64,000 bases of DNA from Epiperipatus broadwayi (Eukaryota > Onychophora > Udeonychophora > Euonychophora > Peripatidae), in assembly GCA_028023455.1 (NCBI GenBank), contig JAQFVV010012537.1, positions 2,234,001 to 2,298,000 on the forward strand, read 5' to 3'. Positions within the stretch are counted from its first letter, which is position 1. Each line of letters starts with the position of its first letter. Below the pieces are notes generated by a model. That model was not told the origin of the DNA. It worked only from the letters and a program-made list of their open reading frames with translations, and ran no database searches. Below, piece after piece: positions 1 to 11,263 of this stretch. Both the position numbers and the translations under genes were made by a program.

Positions 1-1394
1 AACATCGTAAAAAAAAAAAATACATGTGACTCGTAGTCATTGTTAAAATTTCGCTCTCGCAATTACACTTAACTTTCACTAATGATGGAAATAATACTGG
101 GCCTATCTCCGTCATCAATCATCAACGCCAACTCACTCACAACCATCCCACTTTCTCGCGTTGGGGAGCGAGAACCATAGGGAAAAAGTATTTTCTTTAT
201 AGATCAGTAAGCTGTTAATACTACGAAGTCAAAGTTGTATTCACTAAAGAATGCGGGTAAGGAATTTAATAAATGACAGATAAGAAATGTTAACCAATTT
301 GTACAGCTGAACTTACGGTAGGAAGTTTTTAATCAACGCAATTTTTCTTTGAAATACATTCAAATATTTTACATAAATTGAAATAATGATGAAAATGAAA
401 GTTAATAAATTTTTACTATTTCAAACTAAAATAATACTGCCCTATTTCATCCACGCATGAGAACATGCACGTTTCTTAATAGTAAATAAAACGCGCGTGC
501 CAATATCTATTAGGTAACCATTTACATCCTCAAACTCATGTTTAGTTTTAACTCTTTACAGTCGGAATTTCACTAAATTAAGAATAGATGTACGTCTATG
601 ACATATACAAACTTGTGAATGTATAATATCTGAAATAAAAACAGATAAAAATATTATATTAACTTCTTTTTTTTAAGACAGTAGACATGGTGTGAAAAAA
701 TGCAAATTAATTTATACTATTCATCTTTTGAGACGTCAAATTGTAACTTGACAGCGAAAAACTAAAATCATATTAGTTTAACTTGAAATTAATTGATAGT
801 TTGGAGAAGGGGAAAAAATCAGAAATACTTCTTAATATAATTGAAGTAGCTTTGATGAGTTGGATGCAGGGGAGATAAAATAAATCTGTCAGCAATTATT
901 ACCAGTTTGTTATTAATTTGTGCGCTATTTTTCCTCCTAAAAATTAAATGACACATAAGTTGCAAAAATAAATTGGTACGGGTTGGTAAGACAAATAGCC
1001 ACCAAGCATGATTTGTGACTTGATTATAATATCTATTGTGTTGATTGCTATATGCATGCTAAATTAAAGCAACGATGCTAAAACTAGCCAGTAATCATCA
1101 CTGTTGGTAGTTTACCATTATTGTTACCTCTTTAACACAATTTAATTTAGTATTTTATCTAAAAAAAATTATCTACCTCTAGGAAAAGTTTTAATGATCT
1201 TTAATGTTCCAAGTGTAATTATAGAATAATGAAGTTTCTAACAACATTATGACATATGTATACATTCTAATAATTTGAATGAGCATATAAATAATTTTAT
1301 GACTTATAAAATATGTAGTAACCATCTAGAATATAAACTTAACTCATGAAATAAATAAATCTGAATACATAACCAAGACAATTCATATTTAATT
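1..1394. other. AT-rich spacer with one GC-richer patch
   Basis: No gene or repeat is recognised here. A patch at about 50-180 is richer in G, C and CpG than its surroundings (for example around gcgttggggagcgagaac) and could be the edge of a host exon or promoter, but no convincing reading frame, splice site or core promoter supports that. A second small CpG patch (acgcgcgtgcc) lies near 490-500. Confidence 0.4.
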
Positions 1395-1645
1395 CTAAAT
1401 GAACTTGTAAATAATGCCCACCTTTTGTTAGATCAATAAGAGATAATTATATTTGACAAATTAGCATAACAAAAGGTAGGCATTATGTACAAGTTGTTTA
1501 AAAGCCTGCCTCTTGTTATATCAATGCCAATCTAAGATGATTTGAGGTGGATGTTATTTACAGGTTCATTTAAATGATTTTATCTGACAAAACAGATAGG
1601 CATTGATATAACAAAAGGTGGGCATTTTAAATGCTTGTTTGGGAA
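1395..1645. repeat. Cluster of alternating inverted repeats (foldback-like)
   Basis: A motif of roughly 25-45 bases centred on atgcccaccttttgtta recurs in alternating orientation. Forward copies lie at about 1398-1440 and 1505-1530; reverse copies at about 1467-1503, 1546-1573 and 1597-1640. Part of the reverse copy, ggcattgatataacaaaagg, pairs closely with the forward copy at 1505. The block can fold into several competing hairpins. No coding capacity is seen. It looks like a non-autonomous foldback or MITE cluster, or one element with repeated terminal repeats. Confidence 0.65.
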
Positions 1646-1939
1646 TCCATCATGTAAATCATCTTAGCACCATATTCAAACTTGTTTGTTCTGTGAATAG
1701 ATTTATAGATTTGGGATGCAATTCCCAGAACTTATAACAAATCATGAATTATCATTTGGTGTAAAATAATCCAAATCAATTCTCTCAATATTCCCATATG
1801 TCTGTAGAAACTCTAATTCATCAAATAAGCTGGAGACTTGAAACACCTGAATATCTGCAAAGAAATGATAGACTTTCTACCTGTATGTTCTAATTATAAC
1901 CAGTTGTATCTGTTTGAATCTTCAAGTATTTTATGTCTC

Positions 1940-2065
1940 TAGTTGCACTGGATGATTTAGTGTAATGGTTGAATATCAGACTCTCTGCAGCACAAGATTT
2001 TAGGATCAATTCCAGTTCTGTCATGTTTACCATTTAAACTTCCAGCAATAAAACCCTTTTATTAC
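1940..2065 (+). mobile_element. tRNA-like SINE copy (family S1)
   Basis: A tRNA-like stretch with an A-box-like start (tagtgtaatggttg) and a B-box-like segment (aggatcaattccagttctg) is followed by a tail ending in caataaaaccc. The same arrangement occurs in reverse at 16970-17098 and 59655-59760, and in diverged form at 58800-58930. That recurrence is the main support for calling it a SINE rather than chance similarity. Confidence 0.5.
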
Positions 2066-3140
2066 AGCTAAATCTCTAACTAAATGAAAATTATTCATAA
2101 AATAAATGAATATTAAGACTTGACCTGAAAGATTTTACATTGAATGATGGTTTAAGATTGGCAGCCATGTAGAAATATATCACAAATCTGAATGATTTGA
2201 TTGGTTACAAATATTTATCAGCCATACTAAAAGCATGTGCATATTTATATAATATTATTCTTCCTTCACATTAACAACTTGTAACTATTTTAAGATCAAA
2301 GTAATATTTCTTTTACTCAGACATATGATTTAACTACATTAGAGATTAAAAAATATATCTAATTAATATAAATCAATAACTTGTTAAATTGTGTATCAAC
2401 TCATTTTTTACACTTGTCCTACTTACTACTTTTATATTAGATTACATCTATTCAGTATTATTTATTTACACATACAGTTTAAGAAAAAAAAATAGAGTCA
2501 AGCTCTTTGTTTATACAGTTCAAGGCTTTAGAAAAATGTGAATACTTCCATGATGCATTTTGACTGAAGTAATCTCATTTATATGACCCAAGCTACCTAT
2601 ATTCTGTAACATCTTTCATTATTATTTTTACACTCTATGAATATGGAATACGTTTATTCATAATATATACTGGTTTTTATTGCTTAATATCTATTTAATC
2701 TTGAATGTAACTAGGCTAAAGAAATATCAATAATTTCGGTTGTTGGGGGAAAGGACTGATAAATATTAATGTAAAATAATGTAATAATAACATTATGTAA
2801 ATATTCAAGTTGTGTTAAAGTGATACTTGTAATTTGAATTGATATAACACACATTATATAACAGCAAATAGCAAATAGCATTGTAATATATAAATAGCTT
2901 GGCCACCTGTATAAGATTGATTCAGTAAGAATATTTTTTTCTAAAATCTTGAGCTATATGTTTGAGTAAGTACCATTGAATGTTAAGTAAGAGCTATTTT
3001 GTAATTTAGTACCATAACATTTAATATTGCAGACATTTTTAGTACTATTAACAATAAATGTTTATGATTTTATATATATATAAAATCCAAAACATAAAGC
3101 AAAGTGAAGAAAATATACAGAGAACTATAACCATACACAA
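2066..3140. other. AT-rich spacer
   Basis: No gene, RNA gene or recognisable repeat is seen in this stretch, apart from short A and T runs and a small direct repeat (agcaaatagcaaatagc) near 2863. Confidence 0.5.
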
Positions 3141-3144
3141 TATT

Positions 3145-3250
3145 AATAACCATAGCACAATTCAACTATTAAGCTATAGTTGTTGTTAAGCATTTATAAA
3201 CAACTGGCTTAATAGTTGAACTAAATTGTGATTATTGATATTATAGATAT
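3145..3250. repeat. Hairpin/MITE-like inverted repeat
   Basis: Left arm at about 3147-3175 (agcacaattcaactattaag) and right arm at about 3208-3246 (gcttaatagttgaactaaat) are imperfect reverse complements across a loop of about 30 bases. A short CA-rich tract follows at about 3259-3282. There is no coding potential. Confidence 0.6.
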
Positions 3251-3847
3251 CTATAGTTACACACACACACATACACACACATATAAATATAAGTATATTC
3301 TAGAAAAAATCAGGTAAATAGATTCAAAGTCATTAAATTAAAGTAAATAAGCAAAATAATTTCTTATAACATTCATTTCTCATTATAATATTCATTCTTA
3401 TTGACATTCTTGTTCCATTCCTTTACTGTCCGATCAAAACCAGTACTATAAGATTTTTCATTTGTTGTATAACTACATGCACACCTTTTTTGTCAACAAT
3501 CCTATCATAAATTTACACAATATATATTAATCACCATATCATTTCTTATATGAGCAGGAAATATTATTTCATGATATGTTTAGCATTTGGTCATAGAAAA
3601 ATCGCAATAGTATTGTTCTTTATGGTAATACAAACCTTCTAAAGATCACCCTTGTGAGTCACACCAGTAACAGAAAATGCATTTTGTTATCTAAACTGTT
3701 GCTGTGTCCTTTAAAATGTTCCTTCTTAAAATAAAATCAGAAATTTTTAGTCATAAACTATATAGCTAAAAACCTGTAAGTTAAACATCCCCTTTCTCTC
3801 TAAATCATTATATATCATAATAAATTAATCTAAGAATAATTTTTACA
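3251..3847. other. AT-rich spacer
   Basis: Apart from the CA-rich tract at its start, nothing recognisable is seen. Confidence 0.45.
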
Positions 3848-3908
3848 CTAGTATCATCTACTGTAAGGTTGAATAATCAGTGATTACCAGATGCATATAA
3901 AATCCCTA
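3848..3908. repeat. Diverged fragment of palindrome family P1
   Basis: The order cactagtatcatctactg, then gattaccagatgc, then ataaaatccct matches the arm of the family seen whole at 29166-29409 and 55285-56666. A closely similar fragment lies at 42222-42300, beside another copy of LINE family 1. It is old and lacks its inverted partner. Confidence 0.6.
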
Positions 3909-4331
3909 ACCTTAATATTTAATTTCTCATCTTCAGACTGTTTTCTGGATTTTGATTTTACCAATGACTCTAGGGTGAAAGCTGCTTTTGTCTTCTGATA
4001 TTGTTCAAATTGGAAACTTAATGATTTGTTGTTATTATGATCTGAAAACTTGTCTACTTTTTTCTTATTATCCAATTATTTACCCGACTCTGATTGATGG
4101 TTCTTTTCCTATCCTACTTTAATATAGATTGTTTCATTAGTTCCATTATGCTATTCTCATAGACCTAAACAATAATCTTATATCTTTTTCTTTCATTCTT
4201 TTTATCTTCTCACACTCTCCATACAACTTATTCTGGTCTGCTCTCAACTCCCCACACTCCAAAAAACAAATGTTATATATTTTCTCTTCCATCTTGACAT
4301 AAACTATACATGAAAATTAAACTTACATACA
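3909..4331 (-). pseudogene. Candidate LINE ORF1-like remnant
   Basis: Read on the minus strand, 4318 to 3909 encodes long lysine- and glutamate-rich stretches in shifting frames. One holds ELRADQNKLYGECEKIKRMK, with heptad-like hydrophobic spacing; another is the 60-residue open stretch containing SLSFQFEQYQKTKAAFTLES. This composition resembles the coiled-coil first ORF of many non-LTR retrotransposons, although no RNA-binding domain is visible. It begins directly at the tail of the LINE fragment at 4332-4546, as the other members of this head-to-tail series do, and runs into the P1 fragment at 3908. Several stops and frame changes show that it is dead. Assigning it to LINE family 1 is inference; a host exon or another element are alternatives. 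Confidence 0.35.
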
Positions 4332-4546
4332 TGATAATGATGCACTGTGACTTTTTCTTAAATGGAGTCAGGAATCTCTCAGCAACTATGACCAGAGAAA
4401 TTTCTTAGCCACTTTACCTTCCCTTTCCATTTCCCACTCTACATTTTCCCATAATCTGCTCCAACCCATTTCCACAACATAATCTTTGTCAACTCTATGG
4501 TCTTTATATCTAAATCCCCCTTATTTTTTCCCAAAGCCAGCATAAA
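4332..4546 (-). mobile_element. LINE family 1, short 3'-end fragment (subtype X)
   Basis: This is only the last C-terminal codons and 3' UTR of family 1, read on the minus strand and ending in a short gatgataatgatg-like tail at 4332. Its 3' UTR carries the subtype X wording (tctctggtc-type, then gattcctgactcc in the sense strand). Its 5' edge stops at 4546, exactly where the CATCA tail of the next copy begins. Confidence 0.85.
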
Positions 4547-4745
4547 AATATGATGTGATGTGATGCACTGTGACTTCTCCTTATACAGAGTTAGGAATCT
4601 CTCAGCATCTATGCCCAGAGAAACCTTTTAGCCACTTTACCTTCCCTTTCCATTCTCCACCCTAAGTTTTCCCATAATCTGCTCCATCCCATTTCCACAA
4701 TATAATCTTTGTCAACTCCATGACCTTCATATCTAAATCCCCCTT
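4547..4745 (-). mobile_element. LINE family 1, short 3'-end fragment (subtype X)
   Basis: A second roughly 200-base 3' end of family 1 in the same orientation. Its tail on the plus strand reads gatgtgatgtgatgcactg. It is truncated within about 20 bases of the same point as its neighbour at 4332-4546, and its 5' edge abuts the tail of the large copy beginning at 4746. It is closely similar to the first fragment but not identical. Confidence 0.85.
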
Positions 4746-7700
4746 GTGATGTGATGTACTTTGGCTTCTCCTTAAATGAAGTCAAGAATATCTCAGAAAT
4801 TATGCCCAGATAAACCTGTTAGCCACTTTATTTTCCATTCTCCACTCTAAGTCTTCTCATATTCTGCTCCATCCCATTTCCACAACATAATCTTTGTCAA
4901 CTCTATGGCCTTTATATCTAAACCCCCTTATCTTTCTGCAAACCTAGCATAAAACCAATAACTCACTTTCTGTATAATCAATTTGTTCATATCTATTCTC
5001 CCATAACTTCATTATTTGTACCCTTTCTGCTTTCAAGCATTTACATTCAATCAACAGATGCCTAATATTTTAAATACCTTCCTTACACAATTTGCACACT
5101 AAATCACCCATAGTTTTTCATTTACATGTATATTCTCTTGTTGCTAAAGATCCCATTCAAGCCTTAAACAATAAACTACTTTCCTTACTATTATCATAAA
5201 TTAACTCGCATCCAATGTTCTGTTTACTTCTATATATATTTAAACTCTTCTTACCCTCCATACTAGTTCTCCATCTCTCCAACTCCCTATTTTTTATTAA
5301 TGCTTCTATTCTTTTATCCCATTCCTTACCACTATAACACTCAACAATCCTCCTAACACAATCCTTCCACTTTTTATACAAATATACTGATATAAATTTT
5401 TTATCCAAATTTTTTGCATACCGCATTACCTTTCTCACCCATCTAGCTACCTGCCCTTTATTCATAACCCAATTAAACAATATTTTAGCTATTCTTTTAC
5501 TATCCATAAACTGCAACCTACCAAAAATTTTCATTTTACTTTCTGCATCTCTCATATAAAAACTTGACCATCCCATTTCTCCTTGAATTTCCTCCTTTGC
5601 TGTCCACATGTCTGCATCTAATGCATGTCTTCCTACTTCTCTTTGTATTTTTTCTAAATAATCTAAAACCCTTTTACTAACACATAATGCATCATTACCA
5701 TATGTTAACCCTGATACTGCAACTCCCTTCCATACAATTCTAGCTACATCGTATTTATTATATGAAAATACCGTTAATTTCTTTACCAAACCCTTTCTTT
5801 TCTTTGCTTCATTTACCAATTTTTTCTCCCATTCATCCAAGCAATTTTCCTGATTACATAAGATGATTCCCAAATACCTATATCTATCCACCACACTTAA
5901 CTTTATATCCCCCAATAAGAATTCTACATCTTCTCTTTCCCCAGTATTAACCATCATTATATTTGATTTTTCTTCACTAAATTTAATCCCCATCTCTTTA
6001 CCCACCCTTGCACATGTCCTCAACATAATTTCCATATCTTCTCTTCTTTCTGCACACAAAAAGATATCATCTGCACCCCCCCCCCCCGACAAAGTATATA
6101 CTCTCTTGCCACTATTAACGGTATTTCTATCCCTCTTCCTAGTCTTTCTATTGCTTTCTCCATTTCACCCAAATACAACAAAAATAAAATAGGTGACATA
6201 GAGCAGCCTTGCCTTAATCCCACCCCATTTTTAACTTTAACTGATTTTATATCCCCTAATTGGTAAGTATAATAATTATTTTCATATAATTTCTTAATAT
6301 TTACTAAAGCTTCATCCATTCCCAAATTTGCTAACCTTACCCATAATCTATTTCTATTTACTCTATCATATGCTTCCTCTATATCTATAAAACTTATATA
6401 TAATGATCTACCTGAATAGCTACTCATCTCCATAAGTTGTGTAACTACAAACAAACTATCTCCTATATGCCTATCTGACCTAAAACCTCCTTGTATTTTC
6501 CCCACTACATTATTCTCTTTCATCCATTTTACAACTCTTCCAGCTACCATATATGAGAAAACTTTATATAAAACTGATGTTACCACTATCGCTCTATAAT
6601 TATTTAACTTTCTATGATCCTTACCCTTTCCTTTAAATAATAATATTATTCTTGTATTACTCCAACTACCCGAAAAAACTTCTGTGCCATCTTATTAAAA
6701 CATGATAATAACTCTATTCTTGCTATTTGCCCTAAATTCATTACCATCTCTGCTTCCCATCCATCTAAACCTCTCACCTTTCCACTTTTCAATCTCTTCT
6801 CTGCCTCATTCAGTTCATTTTTTGTGAACCTAATATTCCCATTACTAAATGCTTTCATGTTTTCTATCACTAAGTTCTTCACATCTAACATATTTTCTAT
6901 ATCCATTACATATCTATTTAAGATTCTCTCTAATTTTTCTCTAGAGCTACACTCTATTCCCTCATCATCTATTAATACTGTCTCTCTTTCCCCTACATTT
7001 CTCCTTTTAATGTAATTCCAAAATTTTTTACTCCCATCTCTTCCACTTTTATTAATATCCTCCAACAATTTACTATTCAACTTCATCCTCTCTCTATAAA
7101 TATCCATTTTAGCCAACTTCTTCTTTTCTAAGTACGATCCCCATTTAGCATTAATATCATTTTCACTTTCTTTGTTCTTAATAGCACACTTATATTCTCT
7201 GCATGCTTCTTTCCTCTCTTTTACACTTTTACTAACTCTCATTCTTTTATTCCTTTTATTCTTCTGCATATTCTCAACTAACACCCTACTTACCACTTTT
7301 TCTATTTCACACCAGTCCTTATACTCATCCCCAACCAACTGTTCCATGGTTTCTTTAACTTTTATTTTATACTCTTCCAACTTATTCTTATCATTCACTC
7401 TCCATCCGCATCTTTCACTATTGTTTCTACCTTTATTTCTATCCTCCATCAAATTACTAACCATTTCTATTACAATAAAGTTATGATCACTATTACATAC
7501 TCTCTCTTCATTATCAAATACCTTAATTTTCCGTATTTTATTCATTCCACTTTCTCTTCCAATGCATAATCTATTGTGTGAAATATATTATTCTTAGACC
7601 ATGTATATTGTCCCTCATAAATATTTGATAAATTTCCAATGCTCAAATTTACTCTTTGCCAAAATTCCTTCAAAAACTGACCATTCTTATTATCCACATC

Positions 7701-8218
7701 ATCAATTTCTTCAGTATGTCCATTTATGTCCCCTATAACCATTATACTCTTCCCCTTTTCTTTAAAACTCTGTATATCCTTAACTAGGCATTCATATATA
7801 CTACTGTTCCATCCATTACAGTTTGACTATCTCCAGTGGCTATATACACTACAGCCACCATCCATTCTTGTCTACCCAACCTTATTTCAAACCACAAATG
7901 CTCTTGACATTTAATATTTTTTCAATATAACCCCTATACCACCACCCCTTTTGTCCTTTTCTTTTCTATTTATACCCTGCCATACCACCTCTTCCAAAAT
8001 AGGTTCTTTTTCTCTTAGATGAGTTTCCACTACTGCTAATACCTCAAGCTCTTCATTTTCAATTGCTTTATTTAACTCCAGCCTCTTTTCTGGTCTCCTA
8101 CCACCTTGCATATTCAAAAACCCAATTTTAACAATTTCTTCTTTCCTAACTACTTCTTTATAAATTCTTTTGATTCTTTCTTCTCCATTACGTTTATAAT
8201 AAACTTTTTTACCATTAA
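4746..8218 (-). mobile_element. LINE family 1, longest copy (subtype Y)
   Basis: A 3.5-kb non-LTR retrotransposon copy. In sense order it has an APE-type endonuclease, a reverse transcriptase, a C-terminal extension, a 3' UTR of about 100 bases, and a short (CATCA)n tail at 4746. It lacks LTRs. The 3' UTR has the subtype Y wording (tttatctgggcataat, then gatattcttgacttc). The reading frame is already open at the 5' junction (8218) with no start codon or 5' UTR visible, so the copy is probably 5'-truncated. That junction lies directly against the tail of the copy at 8219-9520. Confidence 0.9.
4851..8218 (-). pseudogene. LINE endonuclease/reverse transcriptase pseudogene
   Basis: Broken remains of a polyprotein of roughly 1,120 residues. 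The endonuclease begins near KIGFLNMQGG (about 8130), with VVETHLRE, GDINGHTEE (about 7735), TWSKNNIFHTIDYAL and the catalytic-type SDH (about 7490). The reverse transcriptase follows: GLDGWEAEM, QGGFRSDRHIGDS, SFIDIEEAYDRV (first catalytic Asp region, about 6390), GLRQGCSMSPILFLLYL (about 6210), ADDIFLC (about 6070) and YLGIIL. The C-terminal extension in related copies carries a CKLC, H, C knuckle-like motif. Breaks occur near 7911-7742, 6646-6586 and at the ADD box, where a run of ten or eleven Cs at about 6078-6088 (Gs in the sense strand) replaces the expected residues and shifts the frame. The product is not functional. The clade (CR1/L2-like, Jockey-like or other) needs a phylogeny. Confidence 0.88.
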
Positions 8219-9520
8219 TGTGATGTGATGTGATGTATTATGGCTTCTCCTTAAACGAAGTCAAGAATATCTCAGCAATTATGCCCAGATAAACCTGTTA
8301 GCCACTTTATTTTACATTCCCCATTCTAAATTTACCCATAACCTGCTCTATCCCATTTCCACAACATAATCTTTGTCAACTCTATAACCTTTATATCTAA
8401 ATCCCCCTTATCGTTTTCCAAACCCAGCATAAAAACCAATAATTCACTTTCTGTATAATCACTCTTTTCATATTTATTTTTCCACAACTTCATTATATGT
8501 ACCCTTTCTGTTTTCAAACATTTACTTCAATTAACAAATGCCTAATATTTTTTATTTCTTCCTTACATAATTTACAAAATAAATCACCTATATTTTTCCA
8601 TTTACATGTATATTCTTTTGTAGCTAAAGATCCCGTTCGAGCCTTAAATAATAAACTACTTTCTTTACTATTATCATATATTAACTCACACCTAATATTC
8701 GGTTTATTTCTATATATATTTAAACTCTTTTTACTCTCCATACTATTTCTCCATCTCTCTAACTCCCTAGTCTTTATTAATAAATTTATTCTTTTATCCC
8801 ATTCCTTACTACTATAACACTCAATAATCCTCTTAACACAATCATCCCATCTTTTGTACAAATATACTGATATAAATTCTTTATCCAAATCTTTTGCATA
8901 CTGCATTACCTTTCTCACCCATCTTGTTACCTGCCCTTTACTCATAACCCAATTAAATACTATTTTAGCTATTCTTTTATTATCCATAAACTGCAATCTA
9001 CCAAACATTTTCATTTTACTTTTTGCATCTCTCATATGAAAATTTGACCATCCCATTTCTCCTTGAATTGCCTCCCTTGCTGTCCATACTTCTGCATCCA
9101 ATGCATGTCTTCCTACATCTCTTTGAGCTTTTTCTAAGTAATCTAATATCTTTTTACTAACATATAATGCATCATTATCATATGTTAACCCTGCTACTGC
9201 AACTCCTTTCCATATAATTCTAGCTACATCATATTTATTATATGAAAACACTGTTAATTTCTTTATCAATCCCTTTCTTTTCTTTGCTTCATTTATCATT
9301 TTTTTCTCCCATTCATCCAAATAATTTTTCTGATTACTTAAAATAATTCCCAAATAACTATATCTATTCACCACACTTAATTTAATATCTCCCAATAAAA
9401 ATTCTACATCTTCTCTTTCCCCAGTATTAACCATCATTATATTTGATTTTTATTCACTAAATTTAATTCCCATCTCTTTACCCACCCTTGCACATGTCCT
9501 CAACATAACTTCCATATCTT
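8219..9520 (-). mobile_element. LINE family 1, 5'-truncated copy (subtype Y)
   Basis: This copy holds the C-terminal third of the reverse transcriptase ORF and the 3' UTR. Its tail at 8219-8236 is three to four units of GTGAT on the plus strand. The 3' UTR has subtype Y wording. Sequence similarity to the copy at 4746-8218 ends abruptly after ccatatctt at 9520, which marks the 5' truncation. Confidence 0.9.
8332..9437 (-). pseudogene. LINE reverse transcriptase C-terminal region
   Basis: A stretch of 307 codons is still open (9437 to 8514), starting at MMVNTGEREDVEFLL, just downstream of the ADD catalytic box, which is not included. It contains YSYLGIIL, the IQGEMGWSNFHMRDAKSKMK region, and CKLCKEEIKNIRHLL, the start of a CCHC-like knuckle. 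A one-base change near 8514-8520 shifts the frame; the rest (MKTERVHIMKLWKNKYEKS to the end LWKWDRAGYG) reads on in another frame to about 8332. The length of the open stretch suggests this copy is younger than most in the window, although the truncation makes it inactive. Confidence 0.88.
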
Positions 9521-10194
9521 ATAGACCCTCTCTGTGCTGCCATCTGTTGAGACCTATAAAAACTGTGATTCTTATTTTCACTTGCAAATTCTATGTATAT
9601 ATTTACACACATACTTATGTAAATACAGTGTCAAAATTTTTCTATTTGAAGCATTTTTGTTGTTGTTATTATTATTCATTATAATTTTATGGTTACATGT
9701 GGTAATGATCTATATAATGATACTTAGCATAGTTAGTTTTTATTCTGGAAAATATCCAAAATATAATATACATCTGGAGCTTTTTTTGGTTTCTATTTTT
9801 GTACCAATTTAATAATAATGCAGTAGTTAATTTCATTTTTTATTTGAGATCACTGCACAAGTTCTAAAATAATAATTCAGTAATATCCTTTTTTTAAACA
9901 AAGAAATATTTCACACACATATATATACAGTGTACATCATAACACACACATATATATGTAACAATTTGATTTATAAATGTTAAAATTATATATTCATAAC
10001 GTTGATACTAATTACAAAAGATAAATACAATAATAACTAATTACTAATAATAATCATTAAGTGGTTATTATTTAGTGTCAAAGTTATAGTGCAAATTTTT
10101 GGCATTGCTATATTAAATTAGGATTAAAGTATATATCTGAACTAAGGATAATCTTTAGTTTAATAAATAATTAGTAATAATCATTAATATGTTT
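9521..10194. other. AT-rich spacer
   Basis: No gene is recognised. There are two short cacacatatatata-type tracts near 9910-9960. Weak internal repetition around 10020-10200 (taataatcattaa) probably belongs to the dispersed repeat that follows. Confidence 0.4.
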
Positions 10195-10400
10195 ATCTAA
10201 AGTGGTTGATGTCAAAGTTATAAGTGAAGAAAGTTTGACACTTGTGAATCAAAGTATAATAATTTGGTATTGATAAATATTGAAGAAATAACAAAGTTAT
10301 ATGTAAGTGGCTGTGATCTGGGTCAATCCAGCATAAAATGCATCATGAGGGATACATCCTTATCAGATAAGTTTTATTCATGTGTTGCAATAACGTGTTG
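10195..10400 (+). repeat. Dispersed repeat R3, copy 1
   Basis: The order gatgtcaaagtt, agaaagtttgaca, gtggctgtgatctggg, then tccagcataaaatgcatc is matched in reverse at 58970-59275 and in part at 13500-13650. Spacing is conserved over about 200 bases. No coding potential is evident. It is an old interspersed element of unknown class. Confidence 0.6.
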
Positions 10401-11260
10401 GAATGGAAATTTTAAGTATATTTATATAATATTATTATGTCAGTATTTACAATTTTTTTACATATTATATATATATATCGATATAATGACTTGTCTTCAT
10501 TCATTTATACAAGACATTGTTATTCAAACCTGAAAAATGTAAAAATTTAGAATTGCATTTACTATTATATTTCAATTGTTTTTCTTATTAAGTAAGTAAT
10601 TTAGCAAAAAAAAAAAAAATCAACCTTGCATTTCTATTGGTAAGCTAGAATGTGCATATAAAGTATAAGTATATATTTCAATTATTCTATAGTTTATTTC
10701 ATAACAGATTTAACAATCAGAAATCTAACAGTACCTTCTTTCTGAATGAAGCTAATTATAGAATTTTTTTAAGACAATGATAATCCTATCATGCATCTAT
10801 TTACATAAAGCATAATAAATGAAATTAACAGAGAATACAGAAAAACCCCAATGAGCTATATGTGACTAATTTCAAGCAAACATAAAATATAGAATGAGTC
10901 CTCTAGCATTTTACTTTGATCATGTATAAGCATAACGTTTATTGATGTAATTATGAGCTGAGCATGACTTGTATATATTAAAATAATTTCAAGATAAATT
11001 ATAAGCTATTCTGAAATTACTATAACTAATTAGAGGGAAAGGCTGAGCTTTGTTTAGCCCACTGGGGTTTTTCAGTACTTCCTAGTAATTTTATCTATGT
11101 TCATGCTATTAAAAAGTTATAATGCATAAATAATAGATTAATTGATTTTATTTATCACTTGGATATGTCAGCGGAGTTTTGAGCAATACTTAGAATTCAA
11201 AATGGCCATGAGTGCATACTAAATCAGTACCTATTATTCTATGCACTTAACACAATATAC
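10401..11260. other. AT-rich spacer
   Basis: Nothing recognisable is seen except a run of A near 10606 and a slightly GC-richer patch near 11035-11085. Confidence 0.4.
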
Positions 11261-11263
11261 ATA

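Noticed and set aside
1414-1640. CRISPR-like array
   Set aside because: The repeated motif alternates in orientation, spacing is irregular, and the sequence is eukaryotic.
4332-4756. A single LINE with a tandemly repeated 3' UTR
   Set aside because: The first two units have subtype X wording and the third has subtype Y; other copies have only one unit.
6824-7486. Plus-strand open frames opposite the LINE ORF
   Set aside because: They are antisense shadows of the minus-strand LINE coding region, made possible by its low stop density.
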